A stretch of 64,000 nt of DNA from Plasmodium coatneyi (GCF_001680005.1 NC_033569.1:248001-312000); one strand, 5' to 3'. Counted from the first letter of the stretch, positions 9,901-22,100 are shown. The notes: generated by a model from the sequence alone, not told the origin. Made by a program: numbers and translations.

Positions 9901-12314
9901 TTCTCACTTTCATTTTCATCATCTCCGTCATCAGGCTCCTCCTCGTCGAACTCATTCACCTCATCGTTCACCTCATCATTCGCATCCTCATTCACGTCAT
10001 CGTTTTCAATGATCTCCTCCTCAAACAGCTCGTCCGCCTTCACGTCCTCCTCGGCCTTGACTGTCTTTCTCTTCTTATCATTCTTCCTCTTCTTCTTGGA
10101 ACTGCTCCCCCCACCAGTGGTGCCACCACCACCCGACTTGCTCCTCCTGTCCCTTCTAGTCTCCATCACGGGAAAAAGCTCATTGAAATTTACCACCCTC
10201 ACTAAGGACGCCTGCTTATCCTCAAAAATACGAGAAATATACCTATACATAAATATCGACTTAGAGTTAAAATACCTTCCTAGGAAGAAAAATAATTTTA
10301 GGATAAAGTTCCTGCCAAATTCTGTGGTCTCCTTATTCTGGAACATTTCGTCGATGTCTTTGAAATTCCAACTCATTTTCAGCACATCTTTATACACCGT
10401 TAGGAAGAGCAACACCATCACGTAGTTGGGGTTGTTAACGAAGAGGATAGACTCATCATCTGCATAGGTCGGTACTTTCATCTGCTTAATGTAACTTTCC
10501 TTTAAATTTCTTTTCCTTTCCCTTTCCTCTAGGACACTTCTCCTGGCGTCCACCGTATAGTCCTTATCGTCAAAGTAGGGGTTCTCTTCCTCCTCCTCCT
10601 CTTCTTCTTCATCTTCTTCCGAAGCGTTTTCGCTTTTCACGCTTTTCTTGTTCTTCTCCTTTTTATTGTTATTTTTATTGCTGTTCTTTTTCTTTTCCTC
10701 CTTCACGGTCTTCTTACTCTTGCTGCTATTTTTGCTAATACTCTTGTTGACGTTTTTGCCGCCATTTTTGTTGCCATCTTGCTGGCTTCCTTTGCGATTC
10801 CGCTTCTTTTTTTTCAGACTGAAGGAGGTTCTCTTTTTCTTCTTCTTCTTCGTTACGCTGTCCTTGGTGGCCTGCTTGGATGACCGTTTCTTCGGGTCAT
10901 CCTCCTCCTCATCGTCATCATCATCATTATTGTCATCGTCTTCTTCTTCTTCTTCCTCTTCATCATCGTCCTCATCTTCCTCGTCGTCGTCATTTTCCGT
11001 TTCATCAACTTCACTTTCTTCTTCCTCCTCCTCCTCATCATCATTCTCCGTTTCATCCACTTCCACATCTTCCTCCTCGGTGTCAACCTCCTCTTCTTCG
11101 CTATACTTCCCACCTTTGCTCTTACTGTTGCTCTTACTAGACTTCGATTTGGAATCTGCCCGACGATCCTTCTTCGAGCTGCTCTTACTGTTGTTCTTCT
11201 TTTTCTTCTCCTCTGCGGAACCCTTCTTCGAGACATCCTTTTTGTTTGCCTTTTCTTCTGCTTCCGATTTGCTCCTTTTGGAGGGGTTATTCTTCACGGC
11301 GTCCTTTTCCTTACTAGCTGCACCACTTTTCTTCTTCGAGTTTTTCTGCTTAGGTGCCTCATTCTCGCTTTCGCTGATGCTCTTGATGCTCTTCTCCCTG
11401 TCTGTCTTTTGAGACTTTTCCGATTTAACTTTTTTCTCCGCCTTGGAGGCGCTTCTACTCGCCCTGGAGTTCTCCTCTTTCGAACTAGCCGTGTGGCTAC
11501 TCATTAATTCACCCACCTCTTTGCTGCTTGATGCTGTCGAACCTTTCCTTTCCTTCTTAACATTCTCGCTGTTTAGGCTTTCCTGACTGGCATTCTTGGA
11601 CGGGCCACTTTTGGAGGAGCCACTTTTCGACGGGGTGCTCTTCGCTGAAGAACTCTTCGAAGGTGTGTTCTTCGAAGGCGTGTTTTTCGAGGAGGAACCC
11701 TTCGATGGGAGACCCTTTGACGGGGTGCCCTTCTCATCACCACCTCCCTTAGCGCTGCTGTTACTATGGTTGGTGGAAGAGCCATTGTTACTGTTACCCT
11801 TCCCGTTCACATTTTTGGACTTGCCATTCTTAGAAATTAACTTATTGTTTACTTTAACGTCGTTCTTATCGTTTGGGGGATCCTTTTTCTTTTTGTCACC
11901 GTTGGAGTGGGAGGACTTATCCTTTTTACTATCCTCTGCGGTTCCTGCCTTTTCACTTTTGCTCCTATTCGATTTGACGCTTTCCCTCGAGTTGGATCCC
12001 TTGTGCTTCAACGAATCGCTCGCGTTGCTTTTAAGACTTTTCACATTTTTAAGGTCTTCTTTTTTATCGTTCGTTTTGAAGTTTTCCATTTTGGAGCTGT
12101 CCATTTTCGATCTAGTGTTGGAGGAGGAGGAGCTTTTACTTTTGCCCTGCTCGGTATTCTTTTCGCTGGCCTTTTCGCTCTTCCTCCTAGTGAGGCTTTC
12201 CGCACGGCTGCTATTCGCTTCTCCGTTGTTATTCCAACTACTTCCCCCAAAGCTGCCACCACTTTTGCTTTTCACACTTGAGTCGTTGGAGCTCCTTCTC
12301 TCTTGGCTCTTCAT
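6966..12314 (-). CDS. Very large low-complexity nuclear protein with DDT-like and WHIM-like blocks
   Basis: A single exon of 1,782 residues from ATG 12314; the open frame runs eight codons further but starts at GTG. Residues 1-400 are Ser/Lys/Asn-rich, with short Thr-Pro-Ser-Lys repeats near 205-245. An acidic Asp/Glu block follows (about 406-475). A globular hydrophobic block at about 625-690 fits the three-helix DDT domain pattern. After another acidic linker, a block at about 935-975 matches WHIM1 (Trp-Asp-Asp-Leu, then Lys-Leu-x-Ile-Ile-x-x-Leu-Leu-x-Leu). A Leu-Gly-Arg-x-x-x-x-Lys-Tyr-Trp segment near 980-995 resembles the WSD/WHIM2 signature. Two Lys-Arg-Gly-Arg-Lys-Lys motifs near 1227-1250 look like AT-hooks. 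The last 400 residues are Asn/Met/Gly/Tyr-rich. In other eukaryotes DDT plus WHIM marks ISWI-partner chromatin-remodelling subunits, so a nuclear chromatin role is likely. No PHD finger or bromodomain is seen. Confidence 0.75.
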   Translation of the reverse strand: MKSQERRSSNDSSVKSKSGGSFGGSSWNNNGEANSSRAESLTRRKSEKASEKNTEQGKSKSSSSSNTRSKMDSSKMENFKTNDKKEDLKNVKSLKSNASDSLKHKGSNSRESVKSNRSKSEKAGTAEDSKKDKSSHSNGDKKKKDPPNDKNDVKVNNKLISKNGKSKNVNGKGNSNNGSSTNHSNSSAKGGGDEKGTPSKGLPSKGSSSKNTPSKNTPSKSSSAKSTPSKSGSSKSGPSKNASQESLNSENVKKERKGSTASSSKEVGELMSSHTASSKEENSRASRSASKAEKKVKSEKSQKTDREKSIKSISESENEAPKQKNSKKKSGAASKEKDAVKNNPSKRSKSEAEEKANKKDVSKKGSAEEKKKKNNSKSSSKKDRRADSKSKSSKSNSKSKGGKYSEEEEVDTEEEDVEVDETENDDEEEEEEESEVDETENDDDEEDEDDDEEEEEEEDDDNNDDDDDEEEDDPKKRSSKQATKDSVTKKKKKKRTSFSLKKKKRNRKGSQQDGNKNGGKNVNKSISKNSSKSKKTVKEEKKKNSNKNNNKKEKNKKSVKSENASEEDEEEEEEEEENPYFDDKDYTVDARRSVLEERERKRNLKESYIKQMKVPTYADDESILFVNNPNYVMVLLFLTVYKDVLKMSWNFKDIDEMFQNKETTEFGRNFILKLFFFLGRYFNSKSIFMYRYISRIFEDKQASLVRVVNFNELFPVMETRRDRRSKSGGGGTTGGGSSSKKKRKNDKKRKTVKAEEDVKADELFEEEIIENDDVNEDANDEVNDEVNEFDEEEPDDGDDENESENEVDEMIDGEEVEDPPLNEANQTHGKSSSSGKADHSSGKLVNQEEKSNTGDRNPQMDGSPLGVTKDAAKREDADGLATQHGVTTAGTTITAGSGNDIGAAANDETANNPNGDHLPDGVKNEELQENKRLSKKLFLEWDDLSVISKLRIIRMLLNLVLCESNNLKKMLMEEKVDYNSGYLGRVNKEKYWLILNDTINIEFKLYVEKEEEGTFEFLCDNDDVLYSIGYNLMKDTETKTMGETIIERYNKICRERRNRSRILKQQKKLCSDFNLNGGSLVISKKRQHKQVEHFNFDNDKMRRKKNDGGGMYGVGGSNYGSGMSANNPYALQKNNYQKNDRSFRLAARNAQKGNGLVGELLDGIANQEYLQGGGTVVSVEGLIGKGGVADGAIMNSVGGTAVGGATGTLTHLQGVNAGALGAGGVVVKVPQKRGRKKKSEKKKRGRKKKILTEGGALIGGEGAPLSGLVVDPNNPLAAVTQVKETKKGTGTSTRGRKTPYSKRNTKPAVSIKYGTRSHSISKNRNDASHYGEFSLTHGVNTEPLYKNGNLDAKYFNPNMHVNNFMAPNMNSPYGMQTNMLNMRGNKMEGPPGSYNFPYMYNPQMYGQYYMYNGSMYMLNNAGGGMFSQSGGSPGGGGGTGKEIKGEGAFMSKGAVSSGNGTTVGNANTLKNSSMGPGGGSKSAMSGNEGEGEGSSEMSGQMNMMNSVGGADGMGGGLNYMDPINKYQPYVLNRNAMSNMPSNPMYNNLYNLKFPYLNNDLMNYNFNMSNFQNMNYEKMGKVGGGGGPGQPTGQSTGQPTGQPGGGPQTATGGMFKRYPNFMGGAFPPPYNNMNNPYANFNAYNMGYQRNEGYGSMPAGGAGTGASTSGGTTPGAGSFKSKLVDMNMSGEGSSGVGGVSGYHMTNVKSRIGNSAMHGAAPTQEKPAPLGEANQKEETHRIENLMSYMMMQQGGNADAPHGGNGKNSSSMTNVENSAVQNGPNG

Positions 12315-15300
12315 TTTTCTCACAGTAACATTACACACATCCTAATTTTACGATTCCGTGCTTTTGTTGGCACCTAATCGTGCTTCCAAAGGGATGCTCT
12401 TATCCTTATATGCACACAGATCGTGCATAAAAAAAATAAATGCATGTATACACAACTGCGCGAGTGTGGCATGGAAGCACTATCCGTGGAACCACTTCCC
12501 GTTACATATGCCTCTCGCGAATTAAAAAAAAGTTTATGTTGTTCCTTTGTAGGGACATACAAACGTGTGTACTCGATGAGCTGTGCGCCCAACATGTAGG
12601 CATATATATATGTGTCCGTTTATTGTAAACCTTCAATGGGTAACCACAGCGCTTTCACCTGTTCTTGTCGCATGCAAACAAATGCGCACCCGAGGATATG
12701 TATAACGCGTGTGTATCACACTTAGAGGAGCATATATCTGAAAAAATGGATGCTCTCCGTTTTCGCTTCCCTTTCTGTTAATGCGCTTCCGCCTTTTTTT
12801 TTCCCAAAAAAAAGTGTGCTGTTTTGTTTCTGCACAATAGCTCACTCCTTTCTTATTTGGGCAAATCTTTTTTTTCTTTCCCTTTTAAAAAAAGAGGCAA
12901 GAGTAAGGGAACGGGGGGCAAGGCGCAGCAAAGGTATGTAAACGTGTGCATATGCAAGTACACATGGGCGTATGCACGCATATAACCGCCTGTATGTGCG
13001 CGCAACAAAGTCGCCTTGCCGTTATCATCATACGCCACACGCACTTAACAATACCCACACATAATTAACAATTCTGTTAAACAAATTGGAAAAAAAAAAA
13101 AAATGAACATATAAATACTACATAATATAAACAAAATTCAATCGCCTGTGGGAAGATGATTTTCCAATGGCATACTGATGATACAATAGTGTTACATTCG
13201 AATGGGGGGGGAAGATGATACGCTTCACTGTTGGGTAAGTAAGAACGCTCTCACGATCGCGAGTTTGCATTCCCGTGTGCCTCATATGTGGTGCTCTGTG
13301 CTACACGTATGCAACTGTATATATTTGATTACGCATTTAGTCACCCACGAGGGCACAAACAAATTCGCACTTATTATGGAAACAAAGTCGCGTGGCCCTT
13401 CCGTATAAAATTCCCTCCATGCGATTTTCGCGCATACGTATATGCATGCTCGCTTCACATAGTCACTACAATACATACATACGAACTACGTACCGCACGC
13501 AAAAACTGGTTCACCCAAACACAAGCTGTGAATTGAATGAGCGCAATTTTGCTTGCTCCTTCAAATGGTTGAAAAAGAAAGTCGCACGCGCTATTGTACA
13601 AACGCAGTGGAAATTTATTCAAAAAGGTAAAATGGTAAGAATGGGCAAAAGGGGAAAAAGGCATGTATCGAAAAAATAAATCACCCAAATGGCAATTTGC
13701 CCATGTGGCCATAACGCTGTAAAAAAATATGACCAAAAGTGGAAAAAAAAAAAAAAAAATATGAACAGGAAATGAAGGGAAAAAAAAAAAAAAAAAAAAA
13801 ATATACTAACAAAATATACTAACATATGCTAGCAATTAACACAACGAAGGGGGGAAAAAAAAAACCTTTTTTTTCGCAAGTTGGGAAAAATGCAAAAAGT
13901 TAAAAAAAGTGATAAATGGTAAAGTCGCAAAATGATAAAAGCATAAAATTTGTAAAACGCTAAAAATCGCAAATGCTTGAAATGAAAGGCCCAAGTGGCC
14001 AAGAACGACCTGCCTAGGCGATAGGCAGCACAAAGGTTCGCGAAATGAAAAAAGCAAGTGGAAAAAAAAAAAAAAAAAAAAAAACGCGGTCAAAATGGTG
14101 AACGTGTGGCCTATGGGAAAAAAAAAAAAAACTTTACGAAGAAATGTATCTTCCATACGTATCACTCCTTACGAAAACGTTACATGCCAAGAGGAGGTTT
14201 ACAAATTGGCCATTTCGCCACTTGGGCCATTTCAACAAGTTAACCGTTTGACGAGTTAAACGAGTGAGAAGGTGAAAGAAAACACATGACACAAGTGGAA
14301 AAATTTACTCAGAAGGGAGCAAACAAAATTTGCCTAATGATGAAACGGTGCGAAAAAAAATGTGAACATTGAAAATACTTCGCGCTGTAGAATGGCGAAG
14401 CGTGGGTATGCACAGTACACGCCACTACACCACTACGTTACACTACACACTCGCTTCTTCCCCTTTTTATATTTTCACCTGCGCGGGAATCATCGCCTTA
14501 TGCTTGCATTAACCTCTTTTCAATACATGTGGATATGCACACATACACGCTTATATGTACACATAGCATATGCGCATATTCCCATGACTACAACTTCCCA
14601 ACCCCACTGCTTCTCATTGGAAAGGTGTTCGCAAATCAACATACGCATAGGCTATGCATTCACCAACGTGATCGCACAGAGGGCGCTCCAAAGAGTGTAG
14701 CCCTTCAACGCATACGAGAGGGATGTGTAAGTAGGGAAAATGCAAAATTATTTCCATTCGATTATATCACGTTCAACACGTTTGGCATCCCTTTATCTTA
14801 ACAATGTGTCATAAATGTCATTTAAAACAATGAACACTTTTTTTCTCATAATGTTACAAAAGGTGAAGAAATAAAAAAGAAAAAATTTTCAAATCGGCAT
14901 AGGAACATGTTCTACCATGAAAATACAGGGTTGCTTTTTTTTTAAATTTAAATCTTCAAAAGGCAACACCTGAAAAAGTATCTCGCAAAATGTTCACAAA
15001 AGTCGCCCAGCGTGTAACGAACTGTTGATATGCGTACAAAAGGTGAAAAAAAAAAAAAAAAAAAAACTCAAACATCAAACATGAAACATAAAAAATAAAA
15101 CGTTTCCCAAAAGGAAGCGCAGCGAAGTGTGCATCCTTCTAAACCACATCCTCACGAGGAAACCGTAAATTTAGGCAACCTCACATTATGGTCTTCAACA
15201 TACTTGAAGAAATCACAACGGAGAAAAAAAAAATATATATATATGTGGCGTAGAAATCCCGTCCTGCACATACATACCCCCTTCACAAATAAACGTCCAC

Positions 15301-16819
15301 ATTTTTTAAGCATTCTATAAGTGCAAAAGGGAAAAAAAACAATTTAACGTCACTTCGGGGCACTTCAAACGGGGAACCACATTCACAGAAGCATTTTTTT
15401 ATGCACCACTTGTTGCAAACACGCATGCAAAACTACGTCAGTTACAAAATTTATGCTCCCTTCACTGGAAGATCACTACGTTTGGGTCACATGGCGACAA
15501 CGTCCGATATTCGCTCTTCCGTTGTTTTACCTTCCTCTTCTCACCCCTCCAGAGAGCGGGTCTTTCCTTTGCACAGTATCATCCTGAAAATGACCCCCTA
15601 CAGCGTGTAGAATTGGGGCCAACTGAAGCCTCCCCAACTTGGTGATCAACGCGTGTAACACCAAAATGGCATTTCAAAAGAAGGCCCACCGTGGGACCAT
15701 TTAACAGGTGCAATTTTTTACATCAACACAACAGGGGGATAAATTGAAACACAGGTCACACTTCCCCAGTTGCAGGATCTCAATGTGGGTAATGCAACCC
15801 CTTTTTGTCCCTACTTTCTTTTGCCTTTTAAAAAAAAAAATTCTGTTCTCTTTTTCACGCTCAATTAAGAAGGTATATATACAACGTGACCCTTCTTTTG
15901 TCCCCCTACATGTCACACAACTATTTCCCTATTTTGCCATTCTAAAAACGCGACATACGCAACGACCACGCATGAACATCTTACACCTGTCAGAGGAAGA
16001 ATTACCACCAGGTTACACACCCAGGGGGGGAGGGATCACAAATCCTACTTTGATACCCCTTCTGTCGATTTGAACTCTTTTTATTATGTTCCTCCATATA
16101 AGCTAGTCTACTATTACGACGCAAAGTTATGAAAAAATGTGCATTCCATTTTCTCGTCCAACTTGGTAATGTTACTCCCTCGCCAACGGGTACCATTTCC
16201 CTGCACCATGTTAAGGTTAAAAATGTGTTTTCCTTTTTAAGTTCCGAAATTTCCCAACCGTCCGTATGTGCAAAAGACAAAATGTTTACCCCCGTCATTT
16301 TCCAAGTAACCTGAGCAGCCACGTTACCGCGTCCTGTTGCACCTAAACAGATGATTATTTAACATCCGCTTGGTACTACCCACTTCGTATTTACCTACAT
16401 GCCTACCTGCATACCTTTCACCTCCCAATGGAGACACAAATTTGCATGCATTTCCGAATTGACCTTTATGTGGTACATTTTGCCACCCGTCCAGGCGTAT
16501 ACTTAAAGGTACAACAGTTTTTAATTCGCCACACAACTAGGCGTTTCCAAAGGTGAGCCCTCCCCTTGGGTCGAATGCACAAATGGGGTGTTCCAATTTG
16601 GATAAAGGGGCGCAAAAACGTATCCCGCAAATTAGGACCTGTCCGTGGAGGCACCATATAGCGGGGCGCATACCAATAACAGCCCCTAAAGGAGGGCAAT
16701 TCTACCATTTGAATGCAACAACACATGGGGAGAAATATGCGAAAAAACAAATCAGCTAATTAGTCCCCGGTCGTGCCGTCCAAACGACGCACCATGAGGA
16801 GTGAAAAAAAGTAGTCTCC
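12315..16819. other. 4.5 kb stretch without a supportable gene
   Basis: It separates the 5' end of the DDT/WHIM-like gene from the 3' end of PIG-S, both on the minus strand, so it probably holds the large gene's promoter and leader. Sections at about 13.6-14.3 kb are purine-rich and full of loosely repeated AAATGGC/GGCCATTT words. A tracts lie near 13743-13759, 13782-13801, 14061-14083 and 15048-15065. Short frames near 15401-15610 and 16002-16322 lack conserved features. No tRNA B-box was noticed. Confidence 0.5.
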
Positions 16820-19139
16820 TCAGTCCACCTTCTGCTTCTCCTTGGCCAGTTTGATGCTTCTGAATAGTTCCCTGTAAGAGGTAAGGGCGCGTGAGGAACA
16901 TTTTCATTTTTGCAACGGAAAACGTCCTTATGTGGAGCAATGTGCTGAGGTATTTTTACCACACAAAGGGGATGCCCAACCTGAAGAGAGAAAACGTGAC
17001 TGGAATTGCATACGGGATGAGCACAGGCAGCACGGAGGCCAAGAGGAAGTCCTTCGAAAGGATATCGTAAATGGAGAACGTGTCATCGCTTAGGAGCTGC
17101 AAAGGAGGAGGTACGAAATGGGGCATGCATTGTTCATAAAAGGTGTATGTGTGGTGTATTAGTACCTTACCAAACGGGGTAGCGAAAAAACGCACGAACA
17201 AATAGCATTTACACACATTTACATGCACATGCAGGAGGCCTACTTGCAAGGAATCCTTGTAAGCGCTCTGTGCCAAAACGACCGCCGCTCTGAAGTACGT
17301 TTCCCTCAATAGATCTGCCTCCACGGTCCGGTTATCCCCCTCGTTGGCATTTCCCCCGATGGGATGACCGTATGAGTGTAAGGCCTCCCGAATGGACTTC
17401 CCCAAATGTGGCATCTTGCAACCGTCCGCCCCACGCATGAGATCCAAGCTACATTTAACCTTATCCAGGATGTCGTTAAAAACGTGCAAAGCGTGCACAG
17501 GCACTCTAAAATAAATGCTCACATTTGATATGGACACGAATTTGCCCAGGTTGGTCAGCGCTTCCACCACGTAGTAGAGGTAAGCTTCCCGCATGAGGGC
17601 CAAAAGCTCAAAGGGGAAAATACCACTCCTCACGGGGCTGTCGTAGGAAAAGTAAAAGTTTAGTTGGTCTTCACTCTGGACTGCATACAGAAAAGAGTTG
17701 CCCTCATCGGTGGACTCACTTCGCACATATTTTACGTCATACCTGTCTGCATCGAAGATGGTAAAAACGTAATCGGAAAAATTTGCCCCCAGTCCCAAAT
17801 ATTGCCTCAAATGGGAAATGAAAAAACCGCAAATAAAAGGAGCCTCCCCTGACACGTTCACAAACTTTTTTCTCTTCCTTGTCATGTTCCCCCGTTGGAA
17901 AGCATTGTTTATGTGGAAGACGCCCCACTCGGCAAACGAAACAGTCGTCTCCAGCTTCCCCGTGGGTGGATTATAAAAAAAAATTTCCTCTCCAGTGGGA
18001 AAAACGGCCACCAAATTGATGCTCTTCGGGATGTGATAAGTTGGCTTTCTGAGGATGTCCCCAAAAGTGACGTCGTCAAAAATGCTCGTCAATTTATTTA
18101 CCCTGTCCAGGATGATCACTCGTTTCCCTTCCACCTCCTTTACCTTTTCCGAAATTTTAAACAGATCAATATTGGCAATAATCTGCGTGTAGACATTTAT
18201 TTGAAAAAGGTTCAGAAGCTGCTCGATGAAGTTTCTCAGGTAGGGGTAGTAAACGTCGTTGTAAAAGTCCCACGTGGCGATATTCACGGGGGAAGCATAC
18301 CCGTTTGGATCATCACTCTGTGGATCCTTCGACTCGTCACCAGTTTTATCGTTGCTCACCCTTGAACCTGTTTTGTATTTGCTCACTTTGTAATTCCCCT
18401 CGTTGTACAAACTGCTAGCCAAATAAAAGTTCAAATCCAATTCGGGGTTAAAAAAAAGCGACCGATTTTTGGACTTAAAAAAAAAGACACGCTTTACAAT
18501 GTTCCACGTTTCTTCGGCCAACTGGTGATTGTAAGTGGTTGGGTTGTTATCCCGTTGGGTGAACTTCACGTGAATGGTGTTGTTCCCCTTCAGCGTGAAA
18601 ACGACGCTGGTGCCTTCCTCCTGCCGTTTTTCACTTAAACATATGAAATATCTATTGTTTAGTATATTATGGGTACTACCTTCCCCGGGGGAGCTGCTCA
18701 AACACACATTTGCAATATCACGCATGTTATCACTTCCCATTTCGTCTTCACTAACGAGGAGTGGGTTCACGTAAAACAACTCCTGCACATCGGAGATGCT
18801 CCTTGCAGCTGGTTTATCTTTCCACTCAAACTGAACTTGGCTAGAAAAATATTCCTTCATTTCTATCCCCAATGAATTGGTGCTTCTTTCCTTACCTGTT
18901 GATACGATGAACAGATTTATGCTAAAATGGGAGACCTTCCCATTGGACCAGTTTTGTCTTTCCCCCGTTGGCCTCTCCCTTCTGTTCGCATTGTAAAGTT
19001 CCTGCAGCAACACAGAGGTGCTGCTCAGCTTGTGCAGCGGCACCCCTTGCCTCTCATATTTGTTCAGGGAAAAAATCACAAACACGCACACCACCAGGGA
19101 TACTGCATACAGTATCACGCAAGGCGTTCTGGAGTTCAT
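16820..19139 (-). CDS. PIGS: GPI transamidase component PIG-S / GPI17
   Basis: Three exons give 694 residues: 19139-17244, 17096-16960 and 16871-16820. The joins are phase 0 (CAA|GTAGGC to TTTGCAG|CTC) and phase 2 (TGTG|GTAAAA to TTACAG|G). ATG 19139 directly precedes a transmembrane helix (about residues 6-26). A long lumenal domain follows, with the PIG-S-like Glu-Trp-Gly-Val-Phe segment followed by Ile-Asn-Asn and, further on, His-Leu-Arg-Gln-Tyr-Leu-Gly-Leu. Exon 2 encodes a second hydrophobic helix. The short last exon adds a basic cytosolic tail ending Lys-Val-Asp. This is the two-membrane-span topology of PIG-S. The protein is a non-catalytic subunit of the ER complex that attaches GPI anchors to surface proteins. 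Without splicing the frame would carry a spurious insert and lose the tail. Confidence 0.85.
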
Positions 19140-22100
19140 CTTGTCCTCGAAGGGGGTCACGCGGGTCAATCTTCCGCATATGAATGATAGATGGATTACA
19201 GGTAGGCGGCCGCGTCGTTGTTCCTCCCCTACACCGTTACACCGTTATATCGTTACACCGTTTCGCTGCCACCACAACTGCGCCTTAAACGTGAAAAGTA
19301 AAAATGCACTCACCATAGCTGCTCATCTGTGTATGCCCCCCGGAACAAGCTCTCACATTGGCAGGGATCATCAACGGAAGGGACCAAATAACAACGCACT
19401 TATGCATCTTCCAGTCTTTCCAAGCGGGAGGTTACTATTTTTGCAGTTCAGCAGAAGGAGCGGTGCCTGTTTGAGGACTCTCCCCTGCGGATTGAGCTGA
19501 TTCGCCTGCACGTCTGTTCATAATACTCCTGTGTAGCTTTCCCCTTTAAGCACTGTTTAGTAATGCAGCATACAGGAGGGGGGAAAAAAAAATTGCCTCG
19601 AAAGGGTTACCCGTTTTGCGTTAACGCAGTGAGAAAGTAGGCCTAATCACATACACATCAGCGCATGTGCTATGTGCATGCACATACGTTAGTGTTCCGC
19701 GTGCACTTGTGCCTACTACTGATCTAATGGTGGCGCCCATGATTTTTGCAAACGGGCGTAGAATTTTTTTTCACGAAAGGAGATTTCCCTAGAGGGGGAG
19801 GGTGGCTTCTAAAAAGTGCGCAGCGTCATATTGGTTTGCTTTCCCCACCAACTTCGCTCGTTTTGCCACAGAAAAAGGCCCTCACACAGTACGACCACCT
19901 CGGTTTACACAAGAGAGACCACTTGGACGTTACAAAAAAAAAAAAAAAAAAAGCAACCTTGGAACGCTCCAATACCCCCTGAAGCAGACAAAAATAATTA
20001 CCCGTTCAACGAAACACTGCAATGACGTGGGGGATGTCATTCGTATGCGCTTCCCCATCTGTTTGGAAACCCAGTTTGCTATGAAGAGTTACTTTTTATT
20101 TTTTTTCCTCCCTCGAGTACTACACCCCGGCAAATCCAACTGCCAACAGGGGCCCTTTCCCACAACGTGGTCTGCAAAGGCAGATACATCACAATGGGAC
20201 CACGTCTACATGGCGAGACTCACCCGTTTCCGCAGGATGGAAGTAAAACGACGTGCACCCATTTTGCGCTTGCGCCGTTTTCTACGTCTCTTTTTTTCCG
20301 CTTCACGCACTCTACTGTCTACGACTACGCGATGTTCTAAAAAAAACCTTTCCAAAAAAGGGGCGTCCATTAATGCGTCCCCCTCGAGGGCACGTGTGTA
20401 TATGTGTCCATGGGGGTATACCTACACATAGCCTACAACCCTACACATATCAGCGCATGTTATTTCAATCCCCCCGCAACAAATATGACTTCGTGACACG
20501 TGAACTATTTTTCCGCCTCCATGATGCCCTCGTTCTTTTCCTTTACACACAAGAAACGTTGCTACTCCATTTCCTCTTTGCACCACGATTGTGTGTTCCC
20601 ACCTTCCACGAGTGGTATTGCACCAACGGGGGGAAACAATCCCAAAGCGTATTTTGCCAGCACGATCTTAACACCTTTTATATGCACATAAAAATTGCCT
20701 AGGGTTGTGGTGACGCAACCACAACGGTGACCACACGCAAAAAAAAAAATCCTTCCCATTAGATAATAAATAAAAAAAAAAAAAAAAAAAACCTCCTATT
20801 TGTCACCCCCATTCAACCATAAAACATCCAATCTTCCCCAACATGTACGCCCAACCTGTTAACGTTCGCAAAACGAATCGACAATTTAATTAATAACGAC
20901 CGTGTAAGGTTTGTTAAAATGAAGGCTGACCCATAAGGGTGTAATCTATTCACCGCGTCAACCGTATGATATAGCAATATAAAGGTACACACATTTTGCT
21001 CGTATTTATCTCTATGCCCGTAACGGGCACACAGTTCGACTGCACGCATTTTTGAAATATCTGCCTTTTCGTGGCGAAAGTAGAAAGGGGGGGGTTACAC
21101 TGCGATGACCAGAGCGTTTGCGTCACATGTTCAGGGTTTAGGGAACGCACATCACAGGAGAAAGAAAGTTCTATGCATACTAATCATATGCACACGTAAT
21201 GTATGCATTGCCTTTGTAAAATATGGGGTTGCTGCGCGAGGCGGGAAGCCACATGGGAATTTTCCTCTGCTTATGCTTTATGGGGAGGATGGGCTATTAT
21301 CTCCACTACTTACGTAATAACTTCATCACGTATATATAAGTAACCATTTGAGGAGGGAAAAAAAAAACATTTTACAATGACAAAACGGACAAACGTGTTT
21401 GATTTTTTTAGGGCCCTTCAAACCACGGGGCGCGCACTAAGTTATAACACTTCCCCTTCTCTTTTGCTTTTTTCTTTGTCTTGCCCTGTGCACGCACCTC
21501 CGCCAAATTGGTGAACTGTTGAACTGATATACAGATAACATATTATTTTTTTTTTTTGCCCCACGTGGGATGGGTAATTTTTTCTTATTCACCCCTCAGC
21601 GCAGCATAGGCAGTAAAATGTACTACGCAGACATGGGCGCACAGCAGTAACGCAGCGAGGTAATATTTTGGGGGGTAAAACAAAACTGACCATTTAATTG
21701 CTGCGTCAAATTATCCCCACGTTACGCGCGAAAAAAAAAAGGGGAACTGCACGAAGGGCAACGTACAAATGAACGAAAGGGCCAAAATAAATTCATTATA
21801 GTAGTAAATGCCCAGTCAAAGGAGCAAATTTATAACTGGCAAATCCGCAATTTGGCAATTCCCATGACCACGTTTTACCTGGAGGGGAAGGGCCGTTCGT
21901 CCGTCCGTCACTGCACCGGCCAGTGCCACAAATGAATAAATAATGCATACCCCTCCGTAAAGTAAATGCGAATTTAATTTTTTACCTTTCCTTCCCCCTG
22001 CGATTTTTTTTAAAAAAAAAAAAAAAAATGCCATGGAATTTTTTCATTTATTTTTTACTTATTTTTTTATCAAGTTCAAACTTTTTACCTGAACAAAAAA

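Noticed and set aside
10648..11412. 254-codon plus-strand frame rich in Ser, Leu and Phe
   Set aside because: It is the reverse complement of the acidic and Lys/Ser-rich part of the DDT/WHIM-like gene. The composition is a mirror of that low complexity.
11596..12345. 249-codon plus-strand Leu/Glu/Phe-rich frame
   Set aside because: Same cause: antisense of the Ser/Lys-rich N-terminus of the large minus-strand gene.
19802..20431. 209-codon plus-strand frame
   Set aside because: It runs through an A tract and has no conserved feature.
21134..21143. Telomere-like GGGTTTAGGG word
   Set aside because: A single copy, not an interstitial telomeric array.
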